Below are positions 1 to 8,278 of a stretch of 64,000 nt of DNA, piece by piece. This stretch comes from Paraburkholderia oxyphila NBRC 105797 (lineage in GTDB: Bacteria > Pseudomonadota > Gammaproteobacteria > Burkholderiales > Burkholderiaceae). The stretch spans positions 57,579 to 121,578 of the forward strand of contig NZ_BAYD01000022.1 of the NCBI RefSeq assembly GCF_000685075.1, given 5' to 3'. The translations under genes and the position numbers were made by a program. The notes beneath the pieces were generated by a model. That model was not told where the DNA came from. It was given only the letters and a program-made list of their open reading frames with translations, and made no database searches. Numbering within the stretch: position 1 is the stretch's first letter; each line of letters opens with the position of its first letter.

Positions 1-61
1 AGCCACGCCCCGCGCAGCGGGGCAGGACGCATGCGATACTGCGGCATCGACTCCGATTGTT

Positions 62-724
62 ATGGCCCCACGTCCCCCGTCACCCTCCAAAGCGTCCGCA
101 GCGCCGCACGATAGCGACACGCCGCAACCCGCTCGCCCCGATGCACGCCAAAGCACACACGGCGGTGCGGCACCCGTGCATGCGGGCGCCGCCGCGAACA
201 CAGCGCGCGCGAGCGCAGGCGCCGCCGCGCCCCAGCAGCAGCCCGGGCCGCCCGAGCCGCCGGAACCCGCGCATCTGCACGAGCCGCTCGGCCCGGACGA
301 TCCGCTCGCCCCGCTGCCGTTCAACCCCTACAAGGGCAACCGCGGCATCATGCGCGCCTGGAACGCGCTCAAATATTCGATCAAGGGTTTTCGCGTCGCC
401 ATCCGCGAAGAAAGTGCGTTTCGCCAAGAGCTCACGCTCGCGGCTATCCTCGTACCCATCGGCGTGTTCGTGCCGGTCGAACCGGTCGAGCGCGTGCTGC
501 TGCTGGGCTCGGTCATGCTGGTGCTGATCGTCGAGCTGCTCAATTCGAGCATCGAAAACGCCGTCGACCGCATCGGTCTGGAGCGCAACGAGCTTTCGGG
601 CCGCGCCAAGGATCTCGGCAGCGCCGCGGTGACGGTCGCGCTCCTCACCTGCGTGATGGCATGGGGCTTGATCCTCGTGCCGCGCTTCGGCCCCGCCCTG
701 CTGCACTGGCTCGGCATGCGTTGA
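62..724 (+). CDS. dgkA: diacylglycerol kinase (DgkA)
   Basis: Integral membrane kinase that phosphorylates diacylglycerol to phosphatidic acid and recycles the lipid left by membrane-derived glucan or LPS modification. The DgkA domain occupies about residues 87-220. The family signature ELLNSSIENAVDRIG is at 158-172 and SGRAKDLGSAAV at 179-190, so the catalytic and metal-binding acidic residues (E158, N161, E165, D184 by family alignment) are present. Three hydrophobic segments are visible. The protein is 220 residues, against about 120 for E. coli DgkA; the excess is an N-terminal tail of roughly 85 residues rich in Pro and Ala that looks disordered. The start at 62 is the first ATG in frame and a shorter start cannot be excluded, because the next in-frame Met falls inside the domain. 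Confidence 0.93.
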   Translation: MAPRPPSPSKASAAPHDSDTPQPARPDARQSTHGGAAPVHAGAAANTARASAGAAAPQQQPGPPEPPEPAHLHEPLGPDDPLAPLPFNPYKGNRGIMRAWNALKYSIKGFRVAIREESAFRQELTLAAILVPIGVFVPVEPVERVLLLGSVMLVLIVELLNSSIENAVDRIGLERNELSGRAKDLGSAAVTVALLTCVMAWGLILVPRFGPALLHWLGMR

Positions 725-796
725 GCGCGTGGCCCCTGCACACGCCAGGGACAGCCCACTTGCTGCACTCATACCCCGCGTTCCGGACAGGCTGGC

Positions 797-823
797 TTGG
801 CGCCGGGATCGTCGGTTTATAAT
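797..823 (+). promoter_or_regulatory. candidate promoter for the TetR gene
   Basis: A perfect TATAAT at 818-823 is preceded by TTGGCG at 797-802 with a short 15-base spacer. It lies about 100 bases upstream of the TetR start in a locally A/T-rich patch. The -10 is convincing and the -35 is only a fair match. Confidence 0.4.
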
Positions 824-926
824 CGAACGACAGTCTTAAAAAACGACCACCCGCGTCCGGGCCGGCGGCGCTTCGCAGATGCGGCAGCGTTGCAGGCCCG
901 ACGCCGCACCTCCAAGGCCGGACGAC

Positions 927-1658
927 ATGGATGCCAAACCTCCCCGCCGTACACGCGAACGGATTCTTGAGCTGTCGTTGAAGCTGTTCAACGAGATCGG
1001 CGAGCCCAACGTCACGACGACGACCATCGCCGAGGAAATGGAGATCAGTCCAGGCAACCTGTACTACCACTTCCGCAACAAAGACGACATCATCAACAGC
1101 ATCTTCAGCCAGTTCGAGCAGGAGATCGAAAAGCGTCTGCGCTTCCCGGACGACCATCGCGCCACCATCGACGAGATGTGGGCGTATCTGCAGTACATGG
1201 TCGATTTCACGTGGCGCTACCGCTTCCTCTATCGCGACCTGAACGACCTGCTCGCGCGCAACCGCACGCTGGAGATGCACTTCAAGCAGATCATCAGCCA
1301 CAAGGTGCACTTCGCGAAGCAGTTCTGCGATCAGCTCGTGGAAGACGGCGAGATGGTCGCCACGCCCGCCGAGATCGACGTGATCTCGACCAATATCGGC
1401 GTGATTGCCACCTACTGGCTCTCGTACCAGTTCGTGATGAATCCGCGCAAGTACAACGACCAGGAAGCGATCCAGGAAGAGCTGCACCAGGTGAGCGTGC
1501 AGATCGTCTCGCTGATGGCGCCTTATCTGCGCGGCCGCGCGCGCCAGCTGTTCGACGACCTCGTCTCGGGCAAGCTCGAAAAGCGCGAGTTCTACGACTA
1601 CCTGCCGCCGCGCGAGGGCACGACGGGGGGCGCGAGCACGAAGGACAACAAGGATTGA
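927..1658 (+). CDS. TetR/AcrR family transcriptional regulator
   Basis: A 243-residue one-component repressor. The N-terminal DNA-binding domain (about residues 8-60) has the classic TetR pattern: TRERILELSLKLFNEIG, then TTIAEEMEISPGNLYYHF, where the last motif is the recognition helix. The remaining 180 residues are the helical ligand-binding and dimerisation part, with no further recognisable signature. I chose ATG 927 because it places MDAKPPRRTRERI directly before the first helix; an ATG at 879 in the same frame would add 16 uncharacteristic residues. Its TGA overlaps an ATG of the following LOG-family gene, so the two are probably cotranscribed. The ligand cannot be read from the sequence. 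Confidence 0.88.
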   Translation: MDAKPPRRTRERILELSLKLFNEIGEPNVTTTTIAEEMEISPGNLYYHFRNKDDIINSIFSQFEQEIEKRLRFPDDHRATIDEMWAYLQYMVDFTWRYRFLYRDLNDLLARNRTLEMHFKQIISHKVHFAKQFCDQLVEDGEMVATPAEIDVISTNIGVIATYWLSYQFVMNPRKYNDQEAIQEELHQVSVQIVSLMAPYLRGRARQLFDDLVSGKLEKREFYDYLPPREGTTGGASTKDNKD

Positions 1659-1663
1659 TGCGA

Positions 1664-2248
1664 ATGAAAGCAGTCTGCGTATATTGCGGCTCCTCGATGG
1701 GAGCCCGACCGGTCTACAACGAGGCGGCGCAGGCCTTCGGCCGCGCGCTCGTCGATGCGAACCTCGCGCTCGTCTACGGCGGCGGCAAGGTGGGCCTGAT
1801 GGGCGTGATCGCCGACACCGTGATGGCGCATGGCGGCCGCGCGATCGGCGTGATTCCCGAGCTGCTGGTGGACAAGGAAGTGGGCCACAACGGCCTCACG
1901 GAGCTGCACGTCGTGCCCGACATGCATCAGCGCAAGAAAATGATGGCCGATCTCTCCGATGGCTTCGTCGCGATGCCTGGCGGCGTGGGCACGCTCGAAG
2001 AGCTGTTCGAGGTCTACACGTGGGCGCAGCTCGGCTATCACCACAAGCCGGTGGGCGTGCTCAATATCGACAGCTTCTACAACCCGCTGATCGCGCTGCT
2101 CGAGCACACCGTGAGCGAAGGCTTCATGCGCCAGGCCTATCTCGATCTGCTGCAGATCGACAGCGATCCCGCCGCGCTGATCGGCAAGCTCAAGCGCTAC
2201 CACGCGCCCGCCAAGGACAAGTGGGCGGATCTGCGCGAGAACGTTTGA
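1664..2248 (+). CDS. LOG family (TIGR00730) nucleotide 5'-monophosphate phosphoribohydrolase
   Basis: A Rossmann-fold enzyme of the lysine-decarboxylase-like LOG family. Members hydrolyse nucleoside or cytokinin 5'-monophosphates to base and ribose phosphate; the old annotation as lysine decarboxylase is wrong for the family. The diagnostic PGGVGTLEE motif is at about residues 105-113, with the N-terminal VCVYCGSS and VYGGGKVGLMG nucleotide-binding segments. Length (194 residues) is normal. An in-frame ATG at 1658 would add two residues and overlap the TetR stop; 1664 gives the usual N-terminus MKAVCVYCGSS. Translationally coupled to the upstream TetR gene. The actual substrate (cytokinin-like or general nucleotide salvage) is unknown. 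Confidence 0.9.
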   Translation: MKAVCVYCGSSMGARPVYNEAAQAFGRALVDANLALVYGGGKVGLMGVIADTVMAHGGRAIGVIPELLVDKEVGHNGLTELHVVPDMHQRKKMMADLSDGFVAMPGGVGTLEELFEVYTWAQLGYHHKPVGVLNIDSFYNPLIALLEHTVSEGFMRQAYLDLLQIDSDPAALIGKLKRYHAPAKDKWADLRENV

Positions 2249-2399
2249 GCCCGGGCGACTCTGAGGCTGCGCGCCCTTCGCTTCGCGAGGTGCGCGTCCA
2301 GAAGCTTTGCGTGGGGCCAGGGGGTCTGCCCAGGCTCGGAGCCAGCTCTCCAGCCGGCACCTGAAGCACCCGGTCCCGTCGACAGGAGGTGACTGACAG

Positions 2400-3146
2400 A
2401 TGGGCAAGGTCGTTCTAATCACCGGCGCGAGCCGCGGCATCGGCCGCGCGTGCGCGCGGCTGCTCGGCGCGCACGGCTGGACCGTGGGCGTGAATTATCT
2501 GCACAACGAACCGGCTGCCGAAGAAACCGCGGCCGAGGTCGGCCGCGCGGGCGGCCACGCACGCGTGCTGCGCGGCGACGTGGCCAGCGAAGCCGATGTG
2601 GTCGCGATGTTCGATACGCTCGAATCGGCGTACGGGCGCATCGATGCGCTCGTGAACAACGCCGGCATCGTCGCGCCCTCGTCGCGCGTCGCCGACATGG
2701 ACGCCGAGCGCCTCAAACGCATGTTCGACGTGAACGTCTACGGCGCATTCCTGTGCGCGCGCGAAGCGGCGCGGCGCATGTCGAAGGACCGCGGCGGCGA
2801 TGGCGGCGCGATCGTCAATGTGTCGTCGGCCGCGTCGCGGCTCGGCTCGCCCAACGAGTACGTCGACTACGCGGCCTCCAAGGGCGCCATCGACACGATG
2901 ACGATCGGCCTCGCCAAGGAGCTCGGCCCGCAGGGCGTGCGCGTGAACGCGGTGCGGCCCGGACTCATCGACACGGAGATCCACGCGAGCGGCGGCCGGC
3001 CCGGGCGCGCGGCCGTGCTCGGCGCGCAAACGCCGCTCGGGCGGCCGGGCAGCGCCGACGAAGTGGCGCAAACGATCGTGTGGCTCTTGAGCGATGCGGC
3101 GTCGTACGTGACGGGCGCCCTGCTCGACGTGAGCGGCGGGCGCTGA
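2400..3146 (+). CDS. SDR family NAD(P)-dependent oxidoreductase
   Basis: A classical short-chain dehydrogenase of 248 residues. The cofactor motif TGASRGIGRA is near residues 8-17, NNAG near 87-90, and the catalytic Ser and YAASK motif (Tyr, Lys) near 142-163. The C-terminal segment VTGALLDVSGG is typical of FabG-like members. A strong ribosome site, AGGAGGT, lies 8 bases upstream of the ATG. It stands alone between the LOG gene and a convergent DUF924 gene, so context does not identify the substrate. FabG proper is unlikely because no fatty-acid genes are adjacent. Confidence 0.88.
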   Translation: MGKVVLITGASRGIGRACARLLGAHGWTVGVNYLHNEPAAEETAAEVGRAGGHARVLRGDVASEADVVAMFDTLESAYGRIDALVNNAGIVAPSSRVADMDAERLKRMFDVNVYGAFLCAREAARRMSKDRGGDGGAIVNVSSAASRLGSPNEYVDYAASKGAIDTMTIGLAKELGPQGVRVNAVRPGLIDTEIHASGGRPGRAAVLGAQTPLGRPGSADEVAQTIVWLLSDAASYVTGALLDVSGGR

Positions 3147-3163
3147 ACGAGCGCCGGGAAAAA

Positions 3164-3194
3164 CGCCGGGCAGTTGCAAAAACGCCGCCCGGCG
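3164..3194. terminator. hairpin between convergent genes
   Basis: Inverted repeat CGCCGGGC / GCCCGGCG with a 15-base loop in the 64-base gap between the convergent SDR and DUF924 genes. There is no clean T-tract, so a termination role is plausible but unproven. Confidence 0.3.
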
Positions 3195-3210
3195 CCACAG
3201 GGCGTTTCCG

Positions 3211-3831
3211 CTAGAACGACGAGCCCGGCTCGCGCAGGAACGCGGCTTCGGCGTCGCTGCTCGGGCGGCCAAGCTGCGCATTGCGGTGCGGGAAGCGCCC
3301 GAAGCGCTCGATGACCGCGGCGTGGCGCAGCGCGTAATCGTAGTACCCCTTGGCTTCCGGATCCTGCGCAAGCTCGCCGAAGAGCCGCAACGACTCGCGC
3401 TGCGCATCGGCCGATTCCGCATGCTCGAACGGCAGATACGCGAACACGCGGTGCTGGAGGCTCGGCAGGCGCAGATCGGCGCCGCTTTCCACCATCGCGC
3501 GCGCGATGCCGAGCGCCTTGTCGTCCGCCGAAAACGCGTGCGGCGTGCCGCGATGGCAGTTGCGCGAGAACTGGTCGAGCAGGATCACGAGCGCCAACGC
3601 GCCTTCGGGCGTCGCGCTCCACGCATCGAGCTCGCCTGAGCGCGCGGCGTCGAGCAACGCGCCGAAGCGCTCGCGCAAGGACGCGTCGAACGCCTTGTCC
3701 TTGTGGAACCACATCTTGCGCTCACGGCCGAACGCTTCCGAACCTGGCACGCCGAACCAAAAGTCGAGCACCTCGCGGGCGCGCGGATCGAGCACCTCGT
3801 GAGCGTGAGCGGCGTTCGGCGCGACGCTCAT
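3211..3831 (-). CDS. DUF924 family protein
   Basis: A soluble all-helical protein of 206 residues. The family hallmark DQFSRNCHRGTPHAF lies near residues 70-84, with REVLDFWFG near the start and FAYLPFEHAE later. No biochemical function is established for the family; its fold is TPR-like. Its ATG overlaps the TGA of the upstream alanyl-tRNA editing gene by four bases (ATGA), so the two are translationally coupled. Confidence 0.88.
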   Translation of the reverse strand: MSVAPNAAHAHEVLDPRAREVLDFWFGVPGSEAFGRERKMWFHKDKAFDASLRERFGALLDAARSGELDAWSATPEGALALVILLDQFSRNCHRGTPHAFSADDKALGIARAMVESGADLRLPSLQHRVFAYLPFEHAESADAQRESLRLFGELAQDPEAKGYYDYALRHAAVIERFGRFPHRNAQLGRPSSDAEAAFLREPGSSF

Positions 3832-4571
3832 TCGGCCAGTTCCAGCACGAGCCGGCGCGTGCGTGCACTCTTCTTCTCGAGCTTCGCCACGCGCAAGCGG
3901 CCGATTTCTTCGGTGTTGCGCACGTGGGTGCCGCCGCACGGCTGCAGATCGATACTCTCGATGCGCAAGAGCCGCACGCGCCCGAGCCCCATCGGCGGCT
4001 TCACGCTCATCGTGCGCACGAGCTCGGGGCGCTGCAGCATTTCGTCGTCGGTGATCCATTCGGTGGCGACGCGATGCGCCCCCGCCACCAGCTCGGCCAG
4101 ACGCGCCTCGACCATTTCGCGCTCGATCGGCTCGACGGTCGCGAAGTCCAGACGCGCGTAGTCCATCGTGATGCTGCAGCCGTCCACCGCATAGGGCAGC
4201 ACCGCGCACATCAGATGGCTCGCCGTGTGCAGGCGCATATGCCGATGACGGCGTGCCCAGTCGATCTCCGCGCGCACGCGCTCGCCGGCAACGAGGCGCG
4301 CGAGCAGCGCCTCCTGGCCCGGTGCGGGGACGTGCAGCGCGTCGTCGGGCGTCGCACCTTCGAACTTGGCCTTGCGCGTGTCGGCGATCTCGATGCGCGT
4401 GCCGTCGGCGAGCACGAGCGCGCCGGTGTCGCCGGCCTGTCCGCCGCCAAGCGGATAGAACACGGTCTGGTCGAGCCGTACGCCGTCCTCGCCGACGGCG
4501 ATCACCGTGGCGTCGCACTGTGTGAGATAGGCGTCTTCGCGAAAGAGTGCGCGGGTGGGAGATGTCGTCAT
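3828..4571 (-). CDS. alaX: alanyl-tRNA editing protein AlaX
   Basis: Free-standing trans-editing hydrolase that removes Ser or Gly mischarged on tRNA-Ala. All four metal ligands of the AlaRS-editing fold are visible: HTASH (H115, H119) and CGGTH (C212, H216). The N-terminal region contains the FYPLGGGQAGDTG motif that marks the AlaX-M/L subtype. It is 247 residues long. Upstream is GAGGAT at a workable distance, and a possible -10 (CATAAT, complement of 4607-4612) about 35 bases before the ATG. First gene of a two-gene unit with DUF924. Confidence 0.93.
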   Translation of the reverse strand: MTTSPTRALFREDAYLTQCDATVIAVGEDGVRLDQTVFYPLGGGQAGDTGALVLADGTRIEIADTRKAKFEGATPDDALHVPAPGQEALLARLVAGERVRAEIDWARRHRHMRLHTASHLMCAVLPYAVDGCSITMDYARLDFATVEPIEREMVEARLAELVAGAHRVATEWITDDEMLQRPELVRTMSVKPPMGLGRVRLLRIESIDLQPCGGTHVRNTEEIGRLRVAKLEKKSARTRRLVLELAE

Positions 4572-4717
4572 GGGGATCTGATCCTCGCTTGGGTCCCGAA
4601 TCCTGAATTATGGCGACGCACGCACCGGCCCAAAATGCAGACTGTGCGCGCGGCACCACCGGACTGTACCGGCGCTTTTACCGGAACAATCGGTTCACTC
4701 GCTGCTCGGGCCCTGCA

Positions 4718-5137
4718 TCAGCCCGGACGATTGCGCATCCAGTCCGCGGTATCGAAGAACGAATGCAGCAGGCGCTCGCGCAGCGCCTCGGGCAGCCCGA
4801 CGTCGTCCATCGCCCAGGCCATGCAGCGCAGCCACTGGTCGCGCTCGGATGAAGCAATGGCGAACGGCAGGTGACGCGCGCGCAGGCGCGGATGGCCGAA
4901 GCGCTCGATGTAGTGGTCCGGGCCGCCGAGCCAGCCGCACAGGAACCAGAACAGCTTGTCGCGCGAGCCGTCGAGCGTCTGCGGGTGCATCGCGCGGATG
5001 CCGGCAAACTCGGGTTCGAGGTCCATCAGGTCATAGAAGCGGTCGACGAGCTCGCGCACGCGCGCCTCGCCGCCGACGAGTTCGAAGGCCGTGGGCTGCT
5101 GCGGCGCTTCGTCGGCTGGATCGGTCATACGGTTCAA
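4718..5137 (-). CDS. group II truncated hemoglobin
   Basis: A 2-on-2 globin of 139 residues, the usual size of the TrHbO group. Key positions are readable: Tyr at B10 (FYDLM, Y35), proximal His in GHPRLRARHLPF (H89) and the group II Trp at G8 (RDQWLRCM, W102). Members bind oxygen or NO and are linked to peroxidase or NO-detoxifying roles. A second Met at 5128 is an alternative start that would remove three residues. The downstream neighbour alaX is separated by 146 bases. Confidence 0.92.
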   Translation of the reverse strand: MNRMTDPADEAPQQPTAFELVGGEARVRELVDRFYDLMDLEPEFAGIRAMHPQTLDGSRDKLFWFLCGWLGGPDHYIERFGHPRLRARHLPFAIASSERDQWLRCMAWAMDDVGLPEALRERLLHSFFDTADWMRNRPG

Positions 5138-5223
5138 TCGCTACAAAAACTCAGGCGGCAAGACGCGTGGCGCCCTGCCGGGGAAAGCTGCATTTTCGCA
5201 CGGCGGCGCAGGCGGCGCGCGCC

Positions 5224-5293
5224 GCGCCTGCCTGCGCCTGCCTGCGCCTGCCTACGCCTGCCTGAGCCTTCCCGCGCCTTCCCGCGCTGTGCT
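5224..5293. repeat. 10-bp degenerate tandem repeat
   Basis: Seven consecutive 10-base units of the form GCGCCTGCCT (three perfect, one ACGCCTGCCT, then GAGCCTTCCC, GCGCCTTCCC and a decayed last copy). It lies in the gap between the hemoglobin start and the DUF35 gene end. Confidence 0.8.
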
Positions 5294-5315
5294 CGCGGCG
5301 CTCGCGTTGTGACGT

Positions 5316-5627
5316 CTAGCGCGCTCGCGCCCACACCCGCATGGCGTCGTCGATGGCGAGCGCCACCGCGTCACCTGCGCACAGCGCCGTTTCGCTGCGT
5401 GCGATCACCACCGGTCCCGCCAGCGTGCGCACGCTGGCGAGGTACACGTCGCCCGCGCCCTCCGCCCCCACGCGATGCCGCACCACCGTGCTCTCCTCCA
5501 CGGCACCGCCGGCCGTGGGCTCGCTCGACCACTGCGCCGCGCCGCAGCGCGGGCAACGGTAGCGCGCCGGAAACACGGCCTCGCCGCAGGCATTGCAGCG
5601 CTGAATCGCCAGAACCGTCTCGCTCAT
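5316..5627 (-). CDS. Zn-ribbon / OB-fold protein (DUF35)
   Basis: A 103-residue acyl-CoA-binding helper protein with an N-terminal zinc ribbon (C11, C14, C25, C28) followed by a beta-rich OB-fold. DUF35 proteins form obligate complexes with thiolase-fold partners: ChsH2 with Ltp2 in steroid side-chain cleavage, IpfE with IpfD in ibuprofen degradation, and HMG-CoA synthase complexes in archaea. Here its ATG overlaps the TGA of the upstream thiolase-fold gene (ATGA, 5624-5627), which fits equimolar synthesis of a complex. Function in this cluster is inferred from that pairing. Confidence 0.9.
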   Translation of the reverse strand: MSETVLAIQRCNACGEAVFPARYRCPRCGAAQWSSEPTAGGAVEESTVVRHRVGAEGAGDVYLASVRTLAGPVVIARSETALCAGDAVALAIDDAMRVWARAR

Positions 5628-6784
5628 GCTGGGCTCCTCTCAAGCACGACGGCGTTCGCACACATGCCGTAGCGATACTGCACCATGCCATAGCCGCTCG
5701 CGAGCGCGAGCCGCGCCTCGTGCACCTGACGCGCACCCGCCTCGCCCTGCAACTGCCGGATCGCTTCCACGAGCCCGTGCATGCTGGCCGCCGCGCCCGC
5801 CTGCCCTGCCGAAAGCTGTCCGCCCGAGGTATTCACCGGCAACTCGCGCGACGCGATGCGCGCAATCAGCGCGCGCAGGTCGCCGTCGGGCGCGAAGCCC
5901 AGGTCGGCGAGCTGGATCAGCGTCATCACCGGATAGTCGTCGTAGACCGAGATCATGTCGATGTCGGCTGGCGTGGCTCCGGCCTGCTTCCAGAGCGCAT
6001 CGGCGAGCGCGGCGAGGCCGGTCTCAAGGCCGTCGCCCGCTTGATGATCGGGGTTGTAGCGGCATTGCAGCGCGCGCACGTGGAGTGGCGCGCGCGCCTG
6101 CGTTTTCACGAGATCCGCGCGTGCCACCACGACGGCGTTCGCGCCACACACCACGGGCACGCAATCGAAGCGCCCGAGCGGATCGGCCACGCGCGGCGCC
6201 GCCAGATAGTCGTCGAGCGTGAGCGGCGTGCGGTACACCGCGCCCGGATTGAGCCCGGCCCACTCGCGCTGCGCCACGCACAACGTGCCGTAGTCGCGCG
6301 CCTCTAGCCCGTAGCGCCGCGCGTGGCGCTGCGTGAGCATCGCGAAGAGGCTGTTCGGTCCGCCGTTCTCGAGCGGCCGCAGATACGTGCGCGTCGTGAG
6401 GTTGTAGTGCTCGACCAGTTGCCGGAAATCGGCGGCCTCGAAGCGGTCGCCGGACAGCAGGACGATGACCGAGGCATCGCCGTGCTGCACCGCGCGAATC
6501 GCGTGCTGCAGCATGTTGATCGCGCTCGCGCCGCCGTGGCAATCGTCCATGCACCAGCGCGGACTGATGCCCAGCCGCCAGGCCATGTCGATCGCGTGAT
6601 CAGGCGCGAGCGTGAACGACGCCACGCCGAGCCCATCCACCTCGCGCGCATCGAACCCCGATTGCGCGAGCGCCAGTGCAAACGCCTGCGCGAGCAAATC
6701 GCCGGTCGTGTGCTCCGGCGCCTGGCGGCGGTAGGGCACCTCCACGCCGCAGACCACGGCCGCGCCGTCGAAATCAGATTGCAT
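5624..6784 (-). CDS. thiolase-fold enzyme, SCPx/Ltp2-like lipid-transfer type
   Basis: A 386-residue member of the thiolase superfamily, close to the SCPx-thiolase / Ltp2 branch that works with DUF35 partners. The nucleophile position has Cys (DDCHGGAS, C82). The usual GHP histidine motif is replaced: the segment reads SGGQLSAGQAG at 320-330, so His is absent. A YDDY motif at 281-284 sits where Ltp2-type retro-aldolases carry catalytic Tyr residues. Together these suggest carbon-carbon cleavage by a retro-aldol-type reaction rather than ordinary thiolysis; this is inference. The pair is divergent from the dioxygenase operon and probably removes the CoA-linked side chain after ring dioxygenation. 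Confidence 0.85.
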   Translation of the reverse strand: MQSDFDGAAVVCGVEVPYRRQAPEHTTGDLLAQAFALALAQSGFDAREVDGLGVASFTLAPDHAIDMAWRLGISPRWCMDDCHGGASAINMLQHAIRAVQHGDASVIVLLSGDRFEAADFRQLVEHYNLTTRTYLRPLENGGPNSLFAMLTQRHARRYGLEARDYGTLCVAQREWAGLNPGAVYRTPLTLDDYLAAPRVADPLGRFDCVPVVCGANAVVVARADLVKTQARAPLHVRALQCRYNPDHQAGDGLETGLAALADALWKQAGATPADIDMISVYDDYPVMTLIQLADLGFAPDGDLRALIARIASRELPVNTSGGQLSAGQAGAAASMHGLVEAIRQLQGEAGARQVHEARLALASGYGMVQYRYGMCANAVVLERSPA

Positions 6785-7164
6785 GTCCCCTCCTCGCGCG
6801 GCAGGCCGCCGTGCGCATCCTGTCCCTGTTCATCTTGCCTCGACTCCTCAGCGGTTGCCCGCCGTCTCCACGTTGTCCGACGCGTCGCGCTGCTTCGCCT
6901 CGGGAGCGCCCGCCTTGACAGCCGGTTTTTTTCATTATCCAATAAAACACATGAATTTTCATATTTTCGAATCTAAAGGGTTTACGCGCAGATCGCCTTC
7001 GCGACGCGCCAGTCCCGCCGATCGAAACACGTAGCGCCACCTCGCCACGCGAGCCGCACACGGCGGCCGCCACGGCTTCGTGGACCGCTCAGGAGACGCC
7101 GCATGACCGCTTTCATGACACCCCGGATTGCCCGCCGCTGCGCCATCGCACGAGGAGCCTCGAA
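6785..7164. other. divergent intergenic region of the catabolic cluster
   Basis: 380 bases with no supported gene. The central part (about 6925-6975) is clearly A/T-rich against its surroundings and should hold the promoters and the MarR operator of both units. A TTGACA is present on the plus strand at 6915-6920 but no good -10 follows at 16-18 bases. AGGAG lies just upstream of the reductase ATG. Confidence 0.6.
6934..6962 (-). promoter_or_regulatory. candidate promoter for the thiolase-DUF35 unit
   Basis: On the minus strand ATGAAA (complement of 6957-6962), a 17-base spacer, then GATAAT (complement of 6934-6939, five of six matches to consensus). It would give a leader of about 145 bases before the thiolase ATG. 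Confidence 0.35.
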
Positions 7165-8175
7165 ATGAGTGCCGCGCCCGTCACCGATGCCTTCGACGTC
7201 ATCGTCGAGTCCGTGGAGCCGCTCAGCTCGCACATCACCTCGTTCCGCCTGCGCGCGCCCGACGGCCGCGCGCTGCCCGGCTTTGCCGCGGGCGCGCATA
7301 TCCGCGTGCAGGTGGGCGAAGGCAGCGATGCGTGGCGCGCTTATTCGCTCGTCAATCTCGCGTCCGACGCCTGCACCGCGTGCGAGCGCGCGCCCGACCA
7401 CTACCTGATCGCCGTGCGCCGCGAAGACGCGGGCGCAGGCGGATCGCTGTGGATGCACACCCACGTGCGCGTGGGGCACACGCTGCGCATCGCGCCGCCC
7501 GTGAACGCGTTCGCGCTCGAGCACGACCACGCGGACGCCGACGCCGTGCTGATCGCAGGCGGCATCGGCATCACGCCGATTGCCTCGATGGCCGCCGTGC
7601 TCGCTGCGCGCGGGTGCCGCTACGGCTTGCACTACACCGGGCGCTCGATCTCGCAACTCGCTTTCGTCGACGCACTGCGCGCGCTCGCCGGCGAGCATCT
7701 CCATCTCTACGGCGACGACGAACCCGGCGAGGTGAACCGCTTCGACCTCGCGCGCCTCTTCGCCACGCTCACGCCAGGCCAGCCGCTCTATGTGTGCGGC
7801 CCGCAGGGCCTGATCGACGCGGTCATCGCGCTCGCCACGCAACGCGGCTGGCCGCGCGAGCGCATCCGCTCCGAGCTGTTCGCGGCCGCGGCGCCCCAGG
7901 CCGGCGACGCCGCGTTCGAAGTCGAGCTGCGCCAGACCGGCATGACGCTCAACGTGGCCCCCGCGCAGACGATCCTCGACGCAATGCTCGACGCCGGTCT
8001 CGATCCGCTCTACGACTGCAAGCGCGGCGAATGCGGCGTGTGCCAGGTGGGCGTGATCGAAGGGGAAGTCGAGCACCGCGACTATTGCCTGAGCGAGGCC
8101 GAGAAGCGCTCGGGGAAGGTCATGCATATCTGCGTGTCGCGCGCCCGCGCGGCGCGCCTCGTAATCGACGCATAG
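7165..8175 (+). CDS. PDR/VanB-type oxidoreductase, electron donor of the Rieske dioxygenase
   Basis: A 336-residue single-chain reductase passing electrons from NAD(P)H through flavin and a plant-type [2Fe-2S] cluster to an oxygenase. Domain order is flavin-binding (RAYS at 58-61), nucleotide-binding (GGIGITPI at 132-139), then C-terminal ferredoxin with C285, C290, C293 and C323 in the C-x4-C-x2-C-x29-C spacing. This is the phthalate dioxygenase reductase / VanB architecture. AGGAG precedes the ATG by 8 bases. It is the first gene of the plus-strand operon, directly before the alpha and beta dioxygenase subunits, so it is the likely sole electron donor; no separate ferredoxin gene is seen. 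Confidence 0.92.
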   Translation: MSAAPVTDAFDVIVESVEPLSSHITSFRLRAPDGRALPGFAAGAHIRVQVGEGSDAWRAYSLVNLASDACTACERAPDHYLIAVRREDAGAGGSLWMHTHVRVGHTLRIAPPVNAFALEHDHADADAVLIAGGIGITPIASMAAVLAARGCRYGLHYTGRSISQLAFVDALRALAGEHLHLYGDDEPGEVNRFDLARLFATLTPGQPLYVCGPQGLIDAVIALATQRGWPRERIRSELFAAAAPQAGDAAFEVELRQTGMTLNVAPAQTILDAMLDAGLDPLYDCKRGECGVCQVGVIEGEVEHRDYCLSEAEKRSGKVMHICVSRARAARLVIDA

Positions 8176-8229
8176 GCGCGACGCATAAACGCGACCCATA
8201 AGCGCGACCCATAAGCGCGACGCACTAGC
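8165..8229. repeat. 13-bp tandem repeat across a stop codon
   Basis: Five contiguous 13-base units of the form GCGACGCATAAGC run from the last codons of the reductase gene into the gap before the Rieske gene. Units three and four are identical; the others differ at one to three positions. The reductase TAG lies in the first unit (8173-8175). Confidence 0.85.
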
Positions 8230-8278
8230 ACGCGCGCCCCGCAACACAACGCACCCAGCCCCAGCCAAGGAGCCCACC

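Noticed and set aside
6915..6943. Plus-strand promoter with TTGACA for the reductase operon
   Set aside because: The -35 is perfect, but no acceptable -10 lies 15-19 bases downstream.
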